Assembly: GCF_009730915.1 (NCBI RefSeq)
Contig: NC_052477.1
Span: 27,112,578-27,176,577 of the forward strand
DNA length: 64,000 nt
Direction: 5' to 3'
DNA from: Dioscorea cayenensis subsp. rotundata
Taxonomy: Eukaryota > Streptophyta > Magnoliopsida > Dioscoreales > Dioscoreaceae
Part shown: piece after piece, positions 52,571 to 64,000 of the stretch
Numbering within the stretch: position 1 is the stretch's first letter
How the letters are laid out: each line of letters starts with the position of its first letter
The notes under the pieces: generated by a model
The model's input: the letters and a program-made list of their open reading frames with translations, nothing else
What the model was told of the DNA's origin: nothing
The model's database searches: none
Position numbers and translations under genes: made by a program

Positions 52571-52924
52571 CCACACAACCATTTATGACAAGCGAATGAC
52601 AAAAATATTCTAAAATGATAGCATAAATCACAGCCAAATATATGTACGCATTTTCAGTAAAATTATCCATCAGTAGTAAATAATAGAAAGACTGCTCAAA
52701 AATCAAATCACCAGTAAAAATTGTTAAGAGTCCCAAATATGGCAATGTTTGTTATGGTACAGATCATTCTAGGATAAGAAAAACTGAAAAGAACAAGAAA
52801 TTTAACTCAATGGCCAACATAAGAACTTCAATATTCTAATAATAGGGCTTTCCTACAGTCAAAAGGTAAACATGAAAACACAAGTAAAAAGGAGGGTGTG
52901 GAGAAGCATGGTTGATAGTCTAAC

Positions 52925-55900
52925 CTGCCAATCCAGCACAAGCTGAGGAGAACACTATTACCGGTGGTGCCTGCATAAAAACACAAGAAGAATAATACAT
53001 TATTTGGCCCCTAGTTTACCATGTTGTTTAGTAACTCAAGAGAGTGTCATATACTTCAAAACTCAAAATCAAGATAGTGCCATATGCCATAACATACTAT
53101 CAATAGTTCGGAACACTCTACCATGCTAATGTTATTTCTTTGACCTGTACATACCACACTAATAGAAGAAACAAACTACACATTTTGCTTCTAGAGTAAG
53201 ATAGGTAGCAAGGAAAAAATGAAAAACAGGATATCCTAAAGAAATGAAATCAGCAAACAAAACTAAAATTAACAGCTTGACTATATTGTAATGGATCAAG
53301 AAAGATGGAGTGGGCTATGGTTTCAACTGCAAACCATCATGAAATATCACTCTAATGGCTATTATTTAGCTCACCAATGAAATGTCAAATGAAGTTCTCA
53401 CATAAAAAGGTCACTTTGATAAATAGAAAACAATGTAAAGAAATATCCAAGAAGGTACCAAAAAGAAAAGAAACACATGGGTGCATGTACAATAGATCTA
53501 CCAGAGGTGACCCAAAATAGTTTTCTCCTCCTAGAGGAACCCATAACAAACTTATGGATGTTGGATTAAGGCTTCAGATCTCAGCAAAAGGCTAGGAGCA
53601 GAAGCAACAACAATAATAAAGAAATGGATGGGACAATAAATATTTCTCATGAAAAGACATATATAGGATGAACATATACAGTGGAAAACCCTAAAGTGAA
53701 ATCTGTCTATGATGTTGAATATGGTCAAGGAAATATGCTCCTTGAGATTAATGAAATGGAATCTTGGATATGCAGTGACATTTTGAATTAAGAATGACAA
53801 CCCAGCTTAATTAACCGAGCAGAAATCGATTCAATAGACAAGCAAAAACCAATATGTCAACATGTTATTTGGTACCAACTTTTTAAACTAATTTACAACC
53901 AACCAAATGAAAGCATATAAAAATACAGATATATGCAGGTCTAAAGCTATATACAAGGATATAATGCACATTCAAAGCAGAAGCCTCGCATTCATAAAAA
54001 TGAAAAAGGAAAGCAAAACACATGGAGTACTCACCCCAATCATAAAGTGTAACCACATAGGCCCCTTCACAAACCTCCTAACAATAGGCATGGCTGCAAC
54101 AGAACCAGATGTATGATGACCATTTGAAAATGGATAGAAATATTGCAGATCAATAACAAAAAAATAGTACCCAAAATATGTTTCCAATCAATTAAAAACA
54201 TAGACAAGTAAATTACCCAAAGAAAATTAAATGCTGAACCAGAACAGAAATTAGGAAAAAAACAGTTTAACATCAGTATCATTTATGACTCTGCTATATT
54301 TGACATTAAGAAAGCATTACTACATTCTAAAGAAAAAAGAGCAAAATGAGAACATGAAAAGATTCATTATATAAACCAAATGCTTGAGAAATGGCACAGG
54401 ACCGAAATCTTCCAGCTGATTCAACCACAAAATAGTTATTATTACAGCCACAGATTAAAAGAAATTTATAGTGCAATCTGAGACAACTAAACTAAATAAC
54501 CATGTAACATCATAATTTAAGGTTTTGATATTTCTACTAAAAGTAGAGCTATTGGTCATTTTGCCGTTGACCAAAGAAAATGGAGCCTGATGCACCACAA
54601 CATATTAATACAACTGTACAATAAGTTTCAACCATGTTTGTGTACTATAAAAAATAAGCAGCCAATCAAGCTTGTTAATGTTTAAATAAAATAACCATAA
54701 ACAATTGAATTTTATAGAAAATCAAAACTATAACTATGTTTTGGAACTTGAAACATGGTTCACTTACTCATGACATAATTTTATTTAATTTTAATGTAAA
54801 GAATCTTTATGATTAAACATGGCCTTATAGGAAAATTTGAAAATACAGCAAAATAATGATCATAGGACAATGCTGCATCATATATGTATGACATGTTAAT
54901 AATACCAATAATCAAGATTCATCTAGTATACCCTTAATAAATCACATCACCAAGTAACAATCATGAAATATGAGAAGATATATAACATCAAACTATAACT
55001 AGAAACAATTTGTGATTTCACAGAGAGGCCATAGTTCCACCAAGAGATTTAAGTTGAACTGACAATACGCTATCGTTAATAGCTAACCCAATTTATCAAA
55101 AATAATATAGATGGAGAATTCATACTATAATAATGGCAGGACGTGATTTTTAGCTATAACTTAATATGATTTAGAAATTTGAAATTATGAAACAAAAAAA
55201 CTATGGGAGTCAAAGTAAAGTTTTGTACATATGCCACAACAAATGTACTAATAATATTATTCAATAATTTCTTTTAGGGTTTTTTCGGTAGTGCACCAAA
55301 ATTCCACAAGATTCCCAAATTCCATAAGAATTCTGTAGGAAAATTTTATTAAAAGTGTGTTAGTCACTTTTTCATAGGGAATAATCCCTATGGAATGTTA
55401 CATTCCATAGGAAAGTGTAAATCTCTACCATTTTTTTCTTTTCCTATGAAAGTTATCTCTCATGTGGAATTTGACATGGTCAAGTGTATGGCACATTTGG
55501 CCTCATCATATATGACATGGCATTACAATTAAATGTTTTTTAAAAGAGCTATTAGAAAATATTTTTAAAAATATTTTAAATATCATTTAAAATAAATTCT
55601 TTATCATTACCATTTTTTATTATCATAATTAATTTTCTTGTCTTGGGCCATACACTCATTCCATAGGATTAAAATCAGTAAGATTTTCTACAGTAATCAT
55701 TTTCACTTTCTAACCACAAAATAATAATAATAAAAATCCTACATTATAAATTGTTTCGTAGCCAAACAGTCCTTGGCCCTATGATAAAATTGAAAACCAA
55801 AAACTTCTAATAACAAAGTAAGATAAGCCCATATAATTTTAACTCTAAAAAATTGATGGATTGAGTAATCACCAAATTCAGAAGAAAAATAATCTTTACA

Positions 55901-57139
55901 ATACACAGAAATTTTGGAATAACTGCGCTCTATGGCCACAAAGCATACTAACATTTAAGCTAAAAATAACTGCATACGACATACATAGTTAAAACAAAAA
56001 TTACAACCAAAACATGTTTCATGTAAAAACAGAAGTTTTCAGAGATAGCTTGCTTACCATGATTGAATCCATAGAATGCACTTGCAATGCCACCAACAGA
56101 AGAACCAATCTAAACCACAAAACACAAGACAAGAACAATCAAGGTAACAACTTCAGATCACTAAATCTAGAAAATAGATATGCACGTGTGTGTGGGCCAA
56201 ATTCATATTTCAAACCAGCATTATAAAACATTAAAAATTCAAGCAACTTAGTTCAAACACACTAGAAATCGAATGCCTAGCACAAACTATAAATGAAAAG
56301 TATGCATGAGAATGTAAAACAACAGAAGATTTACAATATAGACATCATGAAGAGAAAAAACTTACCATGCAAAAGCTGTCTCGGATGAGTGGTGCCACTG
56401 TCCAGCTGCTAGTTTCCTTCATTAAAAAGTGGCAAGGATTACAATTGGAATAATATTAACCAAATAAAAATCATAAGAAAAAAAAAATGATGTCTCTGAA
56501 ACAGTTAAGAAAACCAAATCCTCTGATGCCTCGTTGCGTTGATGAGGATGGAAAACCAACAACAAAGTCCTTTCTCACATGAACAAAACCAACGTAATTA
56601 AGTATCACTCAACCCTAAATCTATATAACAGAACAAAATCACAAAACAGAGGGATTAAAGATCTAAACTTGCGGCGATAGATTCAAACAAATAAACAAAA
56701 AGGAACCAAAAACAAGCGAGTGGTCAGCATACAAATCACAGTGCTCACACGCAGAACAGATCAAAGAAAACATCTCGCATTAAATTCCCAAGAATCTATT
56801 TCCACTTAGGCAAGTGGCCACCAGATAATCATGGAATAAAAAGCAGTGATAATCGCAAGTGAAGAAAGATCAAAATTTGACAAATAAAACACGAAAACAA
56901 CAAAAGATCCGCATAGAATCCAATTAAAAAATTCCAAAAAAGATGAACAAATTCTCAAGAATCAAGGAAAGAAAGAATTCTACACAAGTTTACGACCAAA
57001 CGAAACAAAAAGAAAACATCAAATCACTGGCGGTGAAGACGCAAGATCGGGGTTATAATCGGATTACCACGTCCTTGGAGAGAGGCCCGGAGCAAGTAGG
57101 GCACCTCGAGCACCGCGAAGGAGACGCTCGATCCGCCAT
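52925..57139 (-). CDS. Small conserved plant membrane protein, five exons seen, 3' end lost in gap
   Basis: Exons (minus strand): 57,139-57,068; 56,416-56,366; 56,109-56,058; 54,093-54,035; 52,970-52,925. All have GT-AG borders and compatible phases (0, 0, 1, 0), giving 93 visible codons plus one base. It begins MADRASPSRCSRCPTCSGPL with two CxxC-like pairs. ETSSWTVAPLIRDSF follows, then a glycine-rich hydrophobic segment (IGSSVGGIASAFYGFNH), a basic linker (MPIVRRFVKGP), and a second hydrophobic stretch (MWLHFMIGAPPVIVFSSA). Two membrane helices with small-residue packing are likely. I recall closely similar small proteins of unknown role in other plants but cannot name this one. The start is set by ATG context and in-phase splicing; another upstream ATG (57,169) is in a different frame. 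Confidence 0.7.
55265..55765. mobile_element. Possible degenerate MITE in intron 3
   Basis: Within the 2-kb intron between 56,058 and 54,093. The ends (GGGTTTTTTCGGTAGTGCACCAAAATT and the inverse of AATTGTTTCGTAGCCAAACAGTCC) are loosely inverted. The interior has palindromic TTCCATAGG motifs (CATAGGGAATAATCCCTATGG at about 55,373-55,393). No target duplication is certain, so treat the borders as approximate. Confidence 0.35.
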
Positions 57140-60100
57140 GACCGCTCTGAACTTTCTCGCTCTTTCTCATTTGTTAGAAACCCTTAATTAAACCCTTGTT
57201 ATAAGTAAAAGTTCGATCCAGGCCGTTGATTTAGCACAATGATGATGATGGATTGATTTTGGAACGTTCAATTTAAGTGGACTTTTTTTATATTTTATAA
57301 TTTATTTAAATTTATCTTATCATTTATTCTATTTTTTATAATAAAAAAAATGAATCACACTTTGATTTTTAAGCTCAATATATATATATATATATATAGT
57401 TAAAAAATCAACTTTTAAATCTATGATTATTTCGAATAAATTTATAATTTGTTTCTTTAATAATTAAAACATATAAGAAAAATTGATAGCTTTTAAAAAA
57501 AAAATAATAAAAAAAAAAAGATAGGACTCAACAAATCAAACAAAATTAAATAGATGGCGGGTACTTTTTTTTCTTAAGTCTTGTCAATAAATTAATGAAT
57601 AATATTTATTAAAATTTTACGTGTGGATAAAAAGGTTTTTTTAAAAGAAAGTAGACAAGTTACTTCTTTTTAGAGAACCACCGGATAATGAGCATCCTAA
57701 TCTATGTGAATTTATGAGGTATATATTTAAACTTTTTAATTATGCCACACATAATTCAGTGGACTCGATTCTATGATAACTATCATGAAACCAAGATGTG
57801 GCCCATTCTTAGTCATGAGATCATCTCTCCCTTATCCTATACACACAGGGATTTAATTCCCTTCACTCGAGGTAGGAATGCATTACTCATGTAAGACAAA
57901 TTTAACCGCATGTTAAATTAAGGTTTTTTTATCTCCTACATTGTTACACATTTTATTTGTATAAATTTTATACTTTTTATGAAAAAAAATGATTAATCAT
58001 ATAAAATATATTAAATAACATAATATATATAAGTAATGACCACAAAAAACAATGACCAAACATAGATAACAAATTAAAATGTAACCCTAGTCATTATAAA
58101 GAAATGGGAAGAATCGATCAAAAATAAAAACTACGTAGAAAATAAGCAAAACTTCTATAAGATGACAATCATATAGAATCATTCTTTATGGTCACTTTAT
58201 TAAAACAGATCTCAAAGCGCATCTAACAATTCAGTAATTACATGAGAGCACACTTATACATTAGAAGAATTACACAAAAATTAAAATTATGTTTGATACT
58301 CATCGCCCGGAGCCCCTGAATTTGATCTAATCATGAGCTAATGACTAAAAAATAAATATATGACTAAATTAATCCACCAATCAATCTGTTCCTTTTCTAG
58401 TTTTACATAACCGAAATTTTGATGTTCTTCAAATTTTATCAACACAGAACGAACGCAATGCACAAATCATCATGTCCAGATAATTAAGGAAATATATATA
58501 TATATATATATATAAATACCATTATCCAAACATATAGCAAAGAGAAAGGCAACCATTCAAAGGCCAATATTCCACCACTAAACATAGAGCATGGAACTAT
58601 GAATCAGATGTCTTTGAACAATAGCTTTAAAAGCACTGACTAATAAATTGACAAGCCATGGAATTGTAACCATTGGCCAATGACTCAAAAATCTTTGAGC
58701 ATTTTAAGTATTTGCATATATGCTCACCTCTCTACTCTACCCCCTCATCTTATTAGAGTGGGAAGAGCTCTAAGATTCTAAGTATCAAATTCCATGCCTT
58801 ACTTGCCTTTCTTTTATAACTCTTTAGGAGGAATAAGTCCTGTTTCCACTTGTCACCTTCAACCTCTTGAACCAAGACTTAGACATGAGCACATAATGGT
58901 CTTTCAGGTGGATTGAATGATAATTTATCAAGTATTTGAGTCTGTCTATCTAAAACAACTGAACAATGTGTTTGACATGTTCAAAAAAACTTCGAAAATG
59001 CCTCAGTTTTTTATTATGATAATAACTTCCTTTCTAATATCCTTTCTAATATCTGATTCTCTGCATGATCATTGCCGTCATATATATACGTTATTACTTT
59101 ATGTAAAAAAAATTTTTAATAGTCATACATAACTAGTTCGAAGTCAAAATTCAGAAACATCGGCCGAATGATGATAACAAAGAATATAGAAACTTTTAAA
59201 TTTAGATGCCGGTTTTTTTTTTTTAATACTTGGAATCCTGAGGTTCTATCTATCTTAATGACCGAAATCATAGTATAATTATATGATGATATGAAAGTTT
59301 AATGTTTTTATTCGAGTTGTGGAAAAGAGAATCATATCTATATCTATATCCACAGAAAGAAAGGAATTCTTCTCCACAAACTAGTTCCCATTTCATTTGG
59401 TTAATTTTAGCCATCAATGCATGACAAACACAAGATTCACACAATGATATGAAGTGTAAAGATAGAATAAATTCTGACACAACCACAAGATAATTCTACT
59501 TAATGCTAACATATCAGAAATGTTTAAGTTTTAAAAATGGTAGTATTCATACGTGTCTTCAATAGACAATCATGTCAAGTTAAAGGCACTAAATCAAGCA
59601 TGAAAACCTTCAAGCATCATTAGCTGATAACAGTAAAAACTGATTTCTGAAAACTATCTTAATTCCCTCCAACAACCGATAACTAATTTAAAATTTATGT
59701 TGACAGATACACCAACAAAAATAGAATAGAATAGTAAATCGTTGTTAAGGAAAAGTTTCATGGTCCAGAGACATAGCTGACAGAAGTATCGGTGCAAGTA
59801 CAAGCCATCTTTTATATCTTTCTCTACCGATCATATACTTGCCTTGACTACAGCTCTAAGACACCAAACTGATGGTTTTCTGTCAAAGAACCACAAGAGT
59901 GGGACCTCTTCTCTGTTATCTCCATTGCATACTGAATAAGTACCAAACTTGCCAGAGAGACAAAAGGGAATTGCATACTTATTCTATATTCTTATTCCTT
60001 GCTTTGAAGCAAACCCAAGGAGCATCACTCTAGACCAAAATTCATCAATCTCTTCTTTACATAAAGATGCATCTGATTCTGTTTCTGGATGCCGGTAGTC

Positions 60101-60891
60101 AATAAAGAATTTCGGGGCTTTTTCTATAATTAACCCAAACTGCTAGTCCTATATTCCGGTCCATATAATGGTCCATACTTCCAAATTCATATCTACTGCA
60201 AAAGCTCATATCAGCAATGTTATAATTAAAATTGTAAGCACTCATGGCCTATCAAGTCCTGGTCCCCCAGAGTGAACACGTTTTAATAAGCGGTACAACA
60301 AGGTCTTTGATGCCTAAAGGAGATAAAAACCACTCAAGGACCAATATGACGAAAGAATCATTTTCGAAGGATATATACTTGTTCTTATCTAACAAGTCAA
60401 GAACTGTACTACACAGAGTTACTAATACAGAAATTCAGTGTGAATGTTGCCTATAAATTGACAAGAAAAGTGGAAGGCTATGGTCCACAGAAACAAAAGC
60501 AAGAGAGGCAATGTCTATTTTCAAGTTGTTAAGATGATTAGACTAGCTTCGACATTCACTTTCAATGATTCCAATATCCTCCTGGCCATTGCCTTATAAG
60601 GAGAGCTCGAGGGGGCACCCTTCAACATCATGTGGGCAATGAAGCAAGAGAGAGCATTTGGGATTTAAGATACTATGCCTTTCTAGTTTTAGTCTACTGA
60701 CAACAGAGAAATCAATCCGTTTGTCAGAGTGTTGTGTAGTTCTGAATCAATAATAAAGCATACAAAAAGAAGAGATCGAAGAGAAGAGAGGTAAGAAGTA
60801 AGAACCACTAAAGGTATCACCTTCTTTATGATTTGATCATCAAGATTTATTCTTGACTGATATCTTTATGGCATCCTTTGATGAGCAGAAA
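57140..60891. other. Intergenic region between divergent genes, includes both promoters
   Basis: The minus-strand membrane-protein gene starts at 57,139 and the plus-strand MYB-CC gene at 60,892, so this 3.7 kb should hold both promoters. It is AT-rich with TA runs (57,380-57,400; 58,494-58,514). An AG-rich stretch ending GAGAGAGGTAAGAAG near 60,785-60,800 could be 5' UTR with a splice donor, but I cannot confirm it. No other gene is seen. Confidence 0.5.
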
Positions 60892-62590
60892 ATGTATCAT
60901 CGTCAAGGGAACAACATCTTATCTACCAGACCAGTTTTTCCTCCAGAGAGGCATTTATTTCTGCAAGGAGCAAATGTTCAAGGAGATTCGGGACTTGTTT
61001 TATCGACTGATGCGAAGCCAAGGCTAAAATGGACACCTGAGCTGCATGAGAGGTTTATAGATGCCGTAAATCAACTTGGCGGAGCAGATAGTAAGTGTTT
61101 GAAGAAGTAAACATTGTTTCTTGGAAGCAAGAAGGATAACTAAAATCGACTAACAACCGTGTATCTTGCAGAAGCAACACCAAAAACAGTCATGAGACTT
61201 ATGGGAATTCCAGGCCTGACATTATATCACCTCAAAAGCCATCTTCAGGTACTGATAAATCTCTTGATTTCAATCAAGCATTCCATTGGTATACAATTGA
61301 AAACATCATTTCTGTTCTGAATTGCAGAAGTACAGGCTAAGTAAAAACCTTCAAGCTCAGGATAATAATGGATCAACCAAGAATGGTAAAAGACTATTCT
61401 AATTGACAAATAGAGTTCGAATTTCATGACTTTATAGAGTTTATTGAATTTTATATTCTTTATTTCTTTTTCAGTAATTAGTCGCATGCTGCCACCAGAT
61501 AGGACACCTGAAGTAAGCGGATCGACAATGAACAATGTTACTAATGGTCCTCAGGCAAACAAGTACGAGCGTGACAAATGAGAAATTGCAAAGCCTTCTT
61601 GTTACTCTCAAAGAATTTCTAATTAACTGCATTTTTTTAATATCAGCACGATGCAGATAGGCGAAGCACTCCAAATGCAAATAGAAGTTCAAAGACGACT
61701 ACACGAACAACTTGAGGTATGCCGTAGAATAAATTTCGATAAGAAATATATGGATGCAAATAGAAACACAGTGTCTGTTCTTTGTAACTTATAAATGGAA
61801 AAGAAACATAGATTGAAAGCCAATATTATATGAAATTCAAAGCAGCAAGATGTACTTGTAATGACATTAAGCAGAAATTTAACATTTGTCATTAATATAG
61901 AACTCGCTCTATCGGAGACAGGTGCAAAGGCATTTACAGCTTCGGATAGAGGCACAGGGTAAGTACTTACAATCAGTGCTGGAAAAGGCGCAAGAAACAC
62001 TTGGGAAACAGAACTTAGGCGCGACGGGGCTGGAAACCACGAAACTACAACTATCTGAACTGGCCACAAGAGTTTCAAATGAATGCCTTGGAAATTCAAC
62101 ACATAGTTTGCCTGAATATCCCAATTTACACATCATTCAAGCAGAAACAACTCAACTTGCTGGTTGTTCAACTGATAGTTGCTTGACTTCCTGCAATATA
62201 AACACGAAGGACCAAGAAATAGAAAAGTTCAGTATTGGAATGAGAACTAAATTGAGAGAAGGCACAATATCAGGAACTGCAGATGATTGGAAACCATTTT
62301 GTTTTGTTGAAGATTCAGACACACAACTTTTGCTTGCACAGACAAACAAAAATAGCATTCTGTCGATGAATGTTAATTCTGAATCGAAACAAAGAGAGAG
62401 AGATGAGAAGTCTTGCCTTGAGCAACCAAAGTGCAAGAGGCCAGTAACGTCACATGAAATTGAAAAGCAATCTAACAGATTTGGAGCAGCATGTCTTGCA
62501 ACACAACTGGATCTGAATGCACACAATAACGACAACAATGTCGCTCAAAGCTGCAAAGAATTTGACCTGAATGGCCTTGGTTGGGGCTAA
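60892..62590 (+). CDS. MYB-CC (PHR/PHL-type) transcription factor, six exons
   Basis: Exons 60,892-61,090; 61,172-61,248; 61,328-61,385; 61,475-61,562; 61,647-61,716; 61,922-62,590, all GT-AG and in phase, give 386 residues. The single MYB repeat (about 43-102) reads PRLKWTPELHERFIDAVNQL, then TPKTVMRLMGIPGLTLYHLK and SHLQKYRL, as in GARP/MYB-CC factors that bind DNA, commonly as dimers, at PHR1-like sites. The coiled coil (about 144-190) includes the LHEQLE signature, then VQRHLQLRIEAQGKYLQSVL. The C-terminus ends FDLNGLGWG, close to the DLNGFSWN end I associate with MYR/PHL-type members. The ATG at 60,892 fits the family's MYxH start; an in-frame ATG at 60,868 would add 8 residues. A nuclear role in nutrient or growth control is inferred from family. 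Confidence 0.9.
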
Positions 62591-63234
62591 GGGATGCAAG
62601 TTGTTGTGCTGAAAGCTAATATGTGCACTACTACCACATTATCGTCTTCGTTGAATGAAAGCAAGCATACGATATCCATTGATGATGATTGAAGTAGTCT
62701 TACATGCATGATTAACTTTTAAAATTCTATAGCATAGTCTGAGCAGTCAGACATAACAGAAGAATGTTTTTATTTATAGTTCAGATGAAATATTCTCGTA
62801 ATTTTGCTGAATCCACAATTAAACAAAGCTGGTCTGCCATTGAAACAAGAAACATGATTAAAACTTCAACAGAAGCTCTGAATGATCATTGATCCAATTC
62901 CAAACCACAAATTCAAGAAGGCTACTAAATATCCTTGCTTTCTTGAATATTTACCCAGGAAATAAAGATAAATGGAAAGGTTCAATCCAGAAATGAAACT
63001 CATGTAATGTGAAAGGGAAAAATAATATTGCAGACACCACAGGCCACTAACATTCCATACATGTTCCCAACATTGATCACAACTAGTGAATAAACACATT
63101 GTATACTATTAGATACTTCCAGCAGTGCAGAAAAAAAAAAACATCTTCAGTTAACTTATGAGGCTTTCCACATCTGGAACAAAACAAGAGTAGGTTATGT
63201 CATCTTTTACCACCACAGGGAAAATTTATAGTCT
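62591..63234. other. 3' region between convergent genes
   Basis: Holds the presumed 3' UTRs of the MYB-CC gene (plus) and of the minus-strand gene starting at 63,235. No separate gene is supported. Confidence 0.5.
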
Positions 63235-64000
63235 TTAGTCTTCATCTTCATCATCAAATTTGATCTTCTTTGCCTTGGGCACCATACCGACCTATTTCAC
63301 ACAAAAGGAAAAAGTCGCAAAAAAGTTAAAAGGTTTGCATTGAATATTTTCCAATCACCTTATCGAAATAAAAAATAACCGACCACACCAATTGGCCAAT
63401 GGAAAGGTTGCTTAATTCATAAGCAGACTAATAATTTATTGTTATCTTAAGGTATCCTAGCTCATAATTCGTTGTAATCTCAAGGTATCCTTTCCCATAT
63501 TTATTCCAAAACAGGGTCAAGTAAAAGATATAGATGACTAGAAGCATTTATTCTCAACGGACTTCTCATAAATCCAAAATTATAAACCTTTATGATATAT
63601 AAATACACAAACAACAGGTTAAAAAGTGGAGACAACTTAAATTTGCAATAAAAAGTACAGATAGTGTATTTGTGGTGTTGCCCTTTCTGCAAGACAAGAA
63701 CCAGTTCTGTCAAAAAGGATCTCTTTTTCTTTCCCCTTACATTAACATAACCTTTGGAGCTAAGAAAAGAACACAACTTAAAGATAGCATTCAATTAAAA
63801 AAAAATATATATATGTTTAGGAAATAAATATCCATAACTATAATATATCATGTGTTCAGGAACTGGTGAACTGTGAACATCAATCATTAAAATGGAGACT
63901 TGAAAAGGGCAATGGAAATATTCACTTACAAAATCTGGACACTCATATTCAATACCAGCTGCTGCTATCCTCTTCTGCCTCTCCTCATTTCGTTTCAGAA
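63235..64000 (-). CDS. C-terminal two exons of an unrecognised basic/acidic-tailed protein, runs off window
   Basis: The last exon is 63,291-63,235 (VGMVPKAKKIKFDDEDED then stop); the preceding exon is 64,000-63,930 or longer (LKRNEERQKRIAAAGIEYEC PDF). Splice borders are GT-AG with phase 0. The C-terminus pairs a basic KAKKIK cluster, a plausible nuclear signal, with an acidic tail, and is preceded by a charged helix. That is common in nucleolar and chromatin proteins, but I do not recognise the family. Only about 41 residues are visible; the start is outside the window. It is convergent with the MYB-CC gene. Confidence 0.65.

Noticed and set aside
51557..52745. Long minus-strand open frames across the gap
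   Set aside because: They consist of N bases translated as X.

Overview
The window is plant nuclear DNA, probably from a flowering plant and tentatively a non-grass monocot. The evidence is intron-containing genes with GT-AG junctions, plant-only protein families (MYB-CC factor, CC-type NLR), plant retrotransposon lineages (Athila, Tat, Ty1/copia with an initiator-Met primer site), plant LINEs with a zf-RVT/RNase H tail, and an AT-rich background full of simple repeats. The species is not identifiable from the sequence alone.

About the first 51 kb is a nested graveyard of transposable elements. Positions 1-9.5 kb hold a minus-strand Athila (Ty3/gypsy) element with env-like region, pol, gag, primer site and 5' LTR; it interrupts a 5'-truncated LINE (9.5-11.2 kb). 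A second, fuller LINE lies at 11.7-16.4 kb. An exon-like scrap resembling NADH-cytochrome b5 reductase (18.2 kb) precedes a minus-strand NLR coiled-coil domain cut in two by a Ty1/copia element (18,971-23,775) with an exact CTTTG target duplication. A LINE RNase H fragment follows (24.7-25.5 kb).

From 25.5 to 42.6 kb is a compound structure. An LTR-like arm (25,518-26,985) has a near-identical inverted partner (29,167-30,682). The outer end of that partner abuts a purine-rich tract at the 3' end of a minus-strand Tat-lineage element (30.7-39.8 kb) with an intact 1,249-codon pol but a broken gag and no 5' LTR. Degraded S-adenosylhomocysteine hydrolase (SAHH) fragments occur inside this LTR-like sequence twice, in opposite orientations, at 27.8-28.7 and 40.9-41.75 kb. 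Both carry the same internal deletion and frame lesions.

From 42.6 to 51.5 kb there is AT-rich DNA, a LINE zf-RVT scrap, a Harbinger-like MITE (44,329-44,980) with a GC-rich minisatellite core, a degenerate LINE (47.0-50.1 kb), a fold-back MITE, and a 1,000-N assembly gap (51,571-52,570).

The last 12 kb is genic. A five-exon minus-strand gene for a small conserved membrane protein (52.9-57.1 kb) loses its 3' end in the gap. A complete six-exon MYB-CC transcription factor gene lies on the plus strand (60.9-62.6 kb). The last two exons of a minus-strand gene with a basic/acidic C-terminus begin at 63,235 and run off the window. The last two genes are convergent. I found no convincing undescribed biological system; the most interesting item is the duplicated SAHH capture in inverted LTR-like units.
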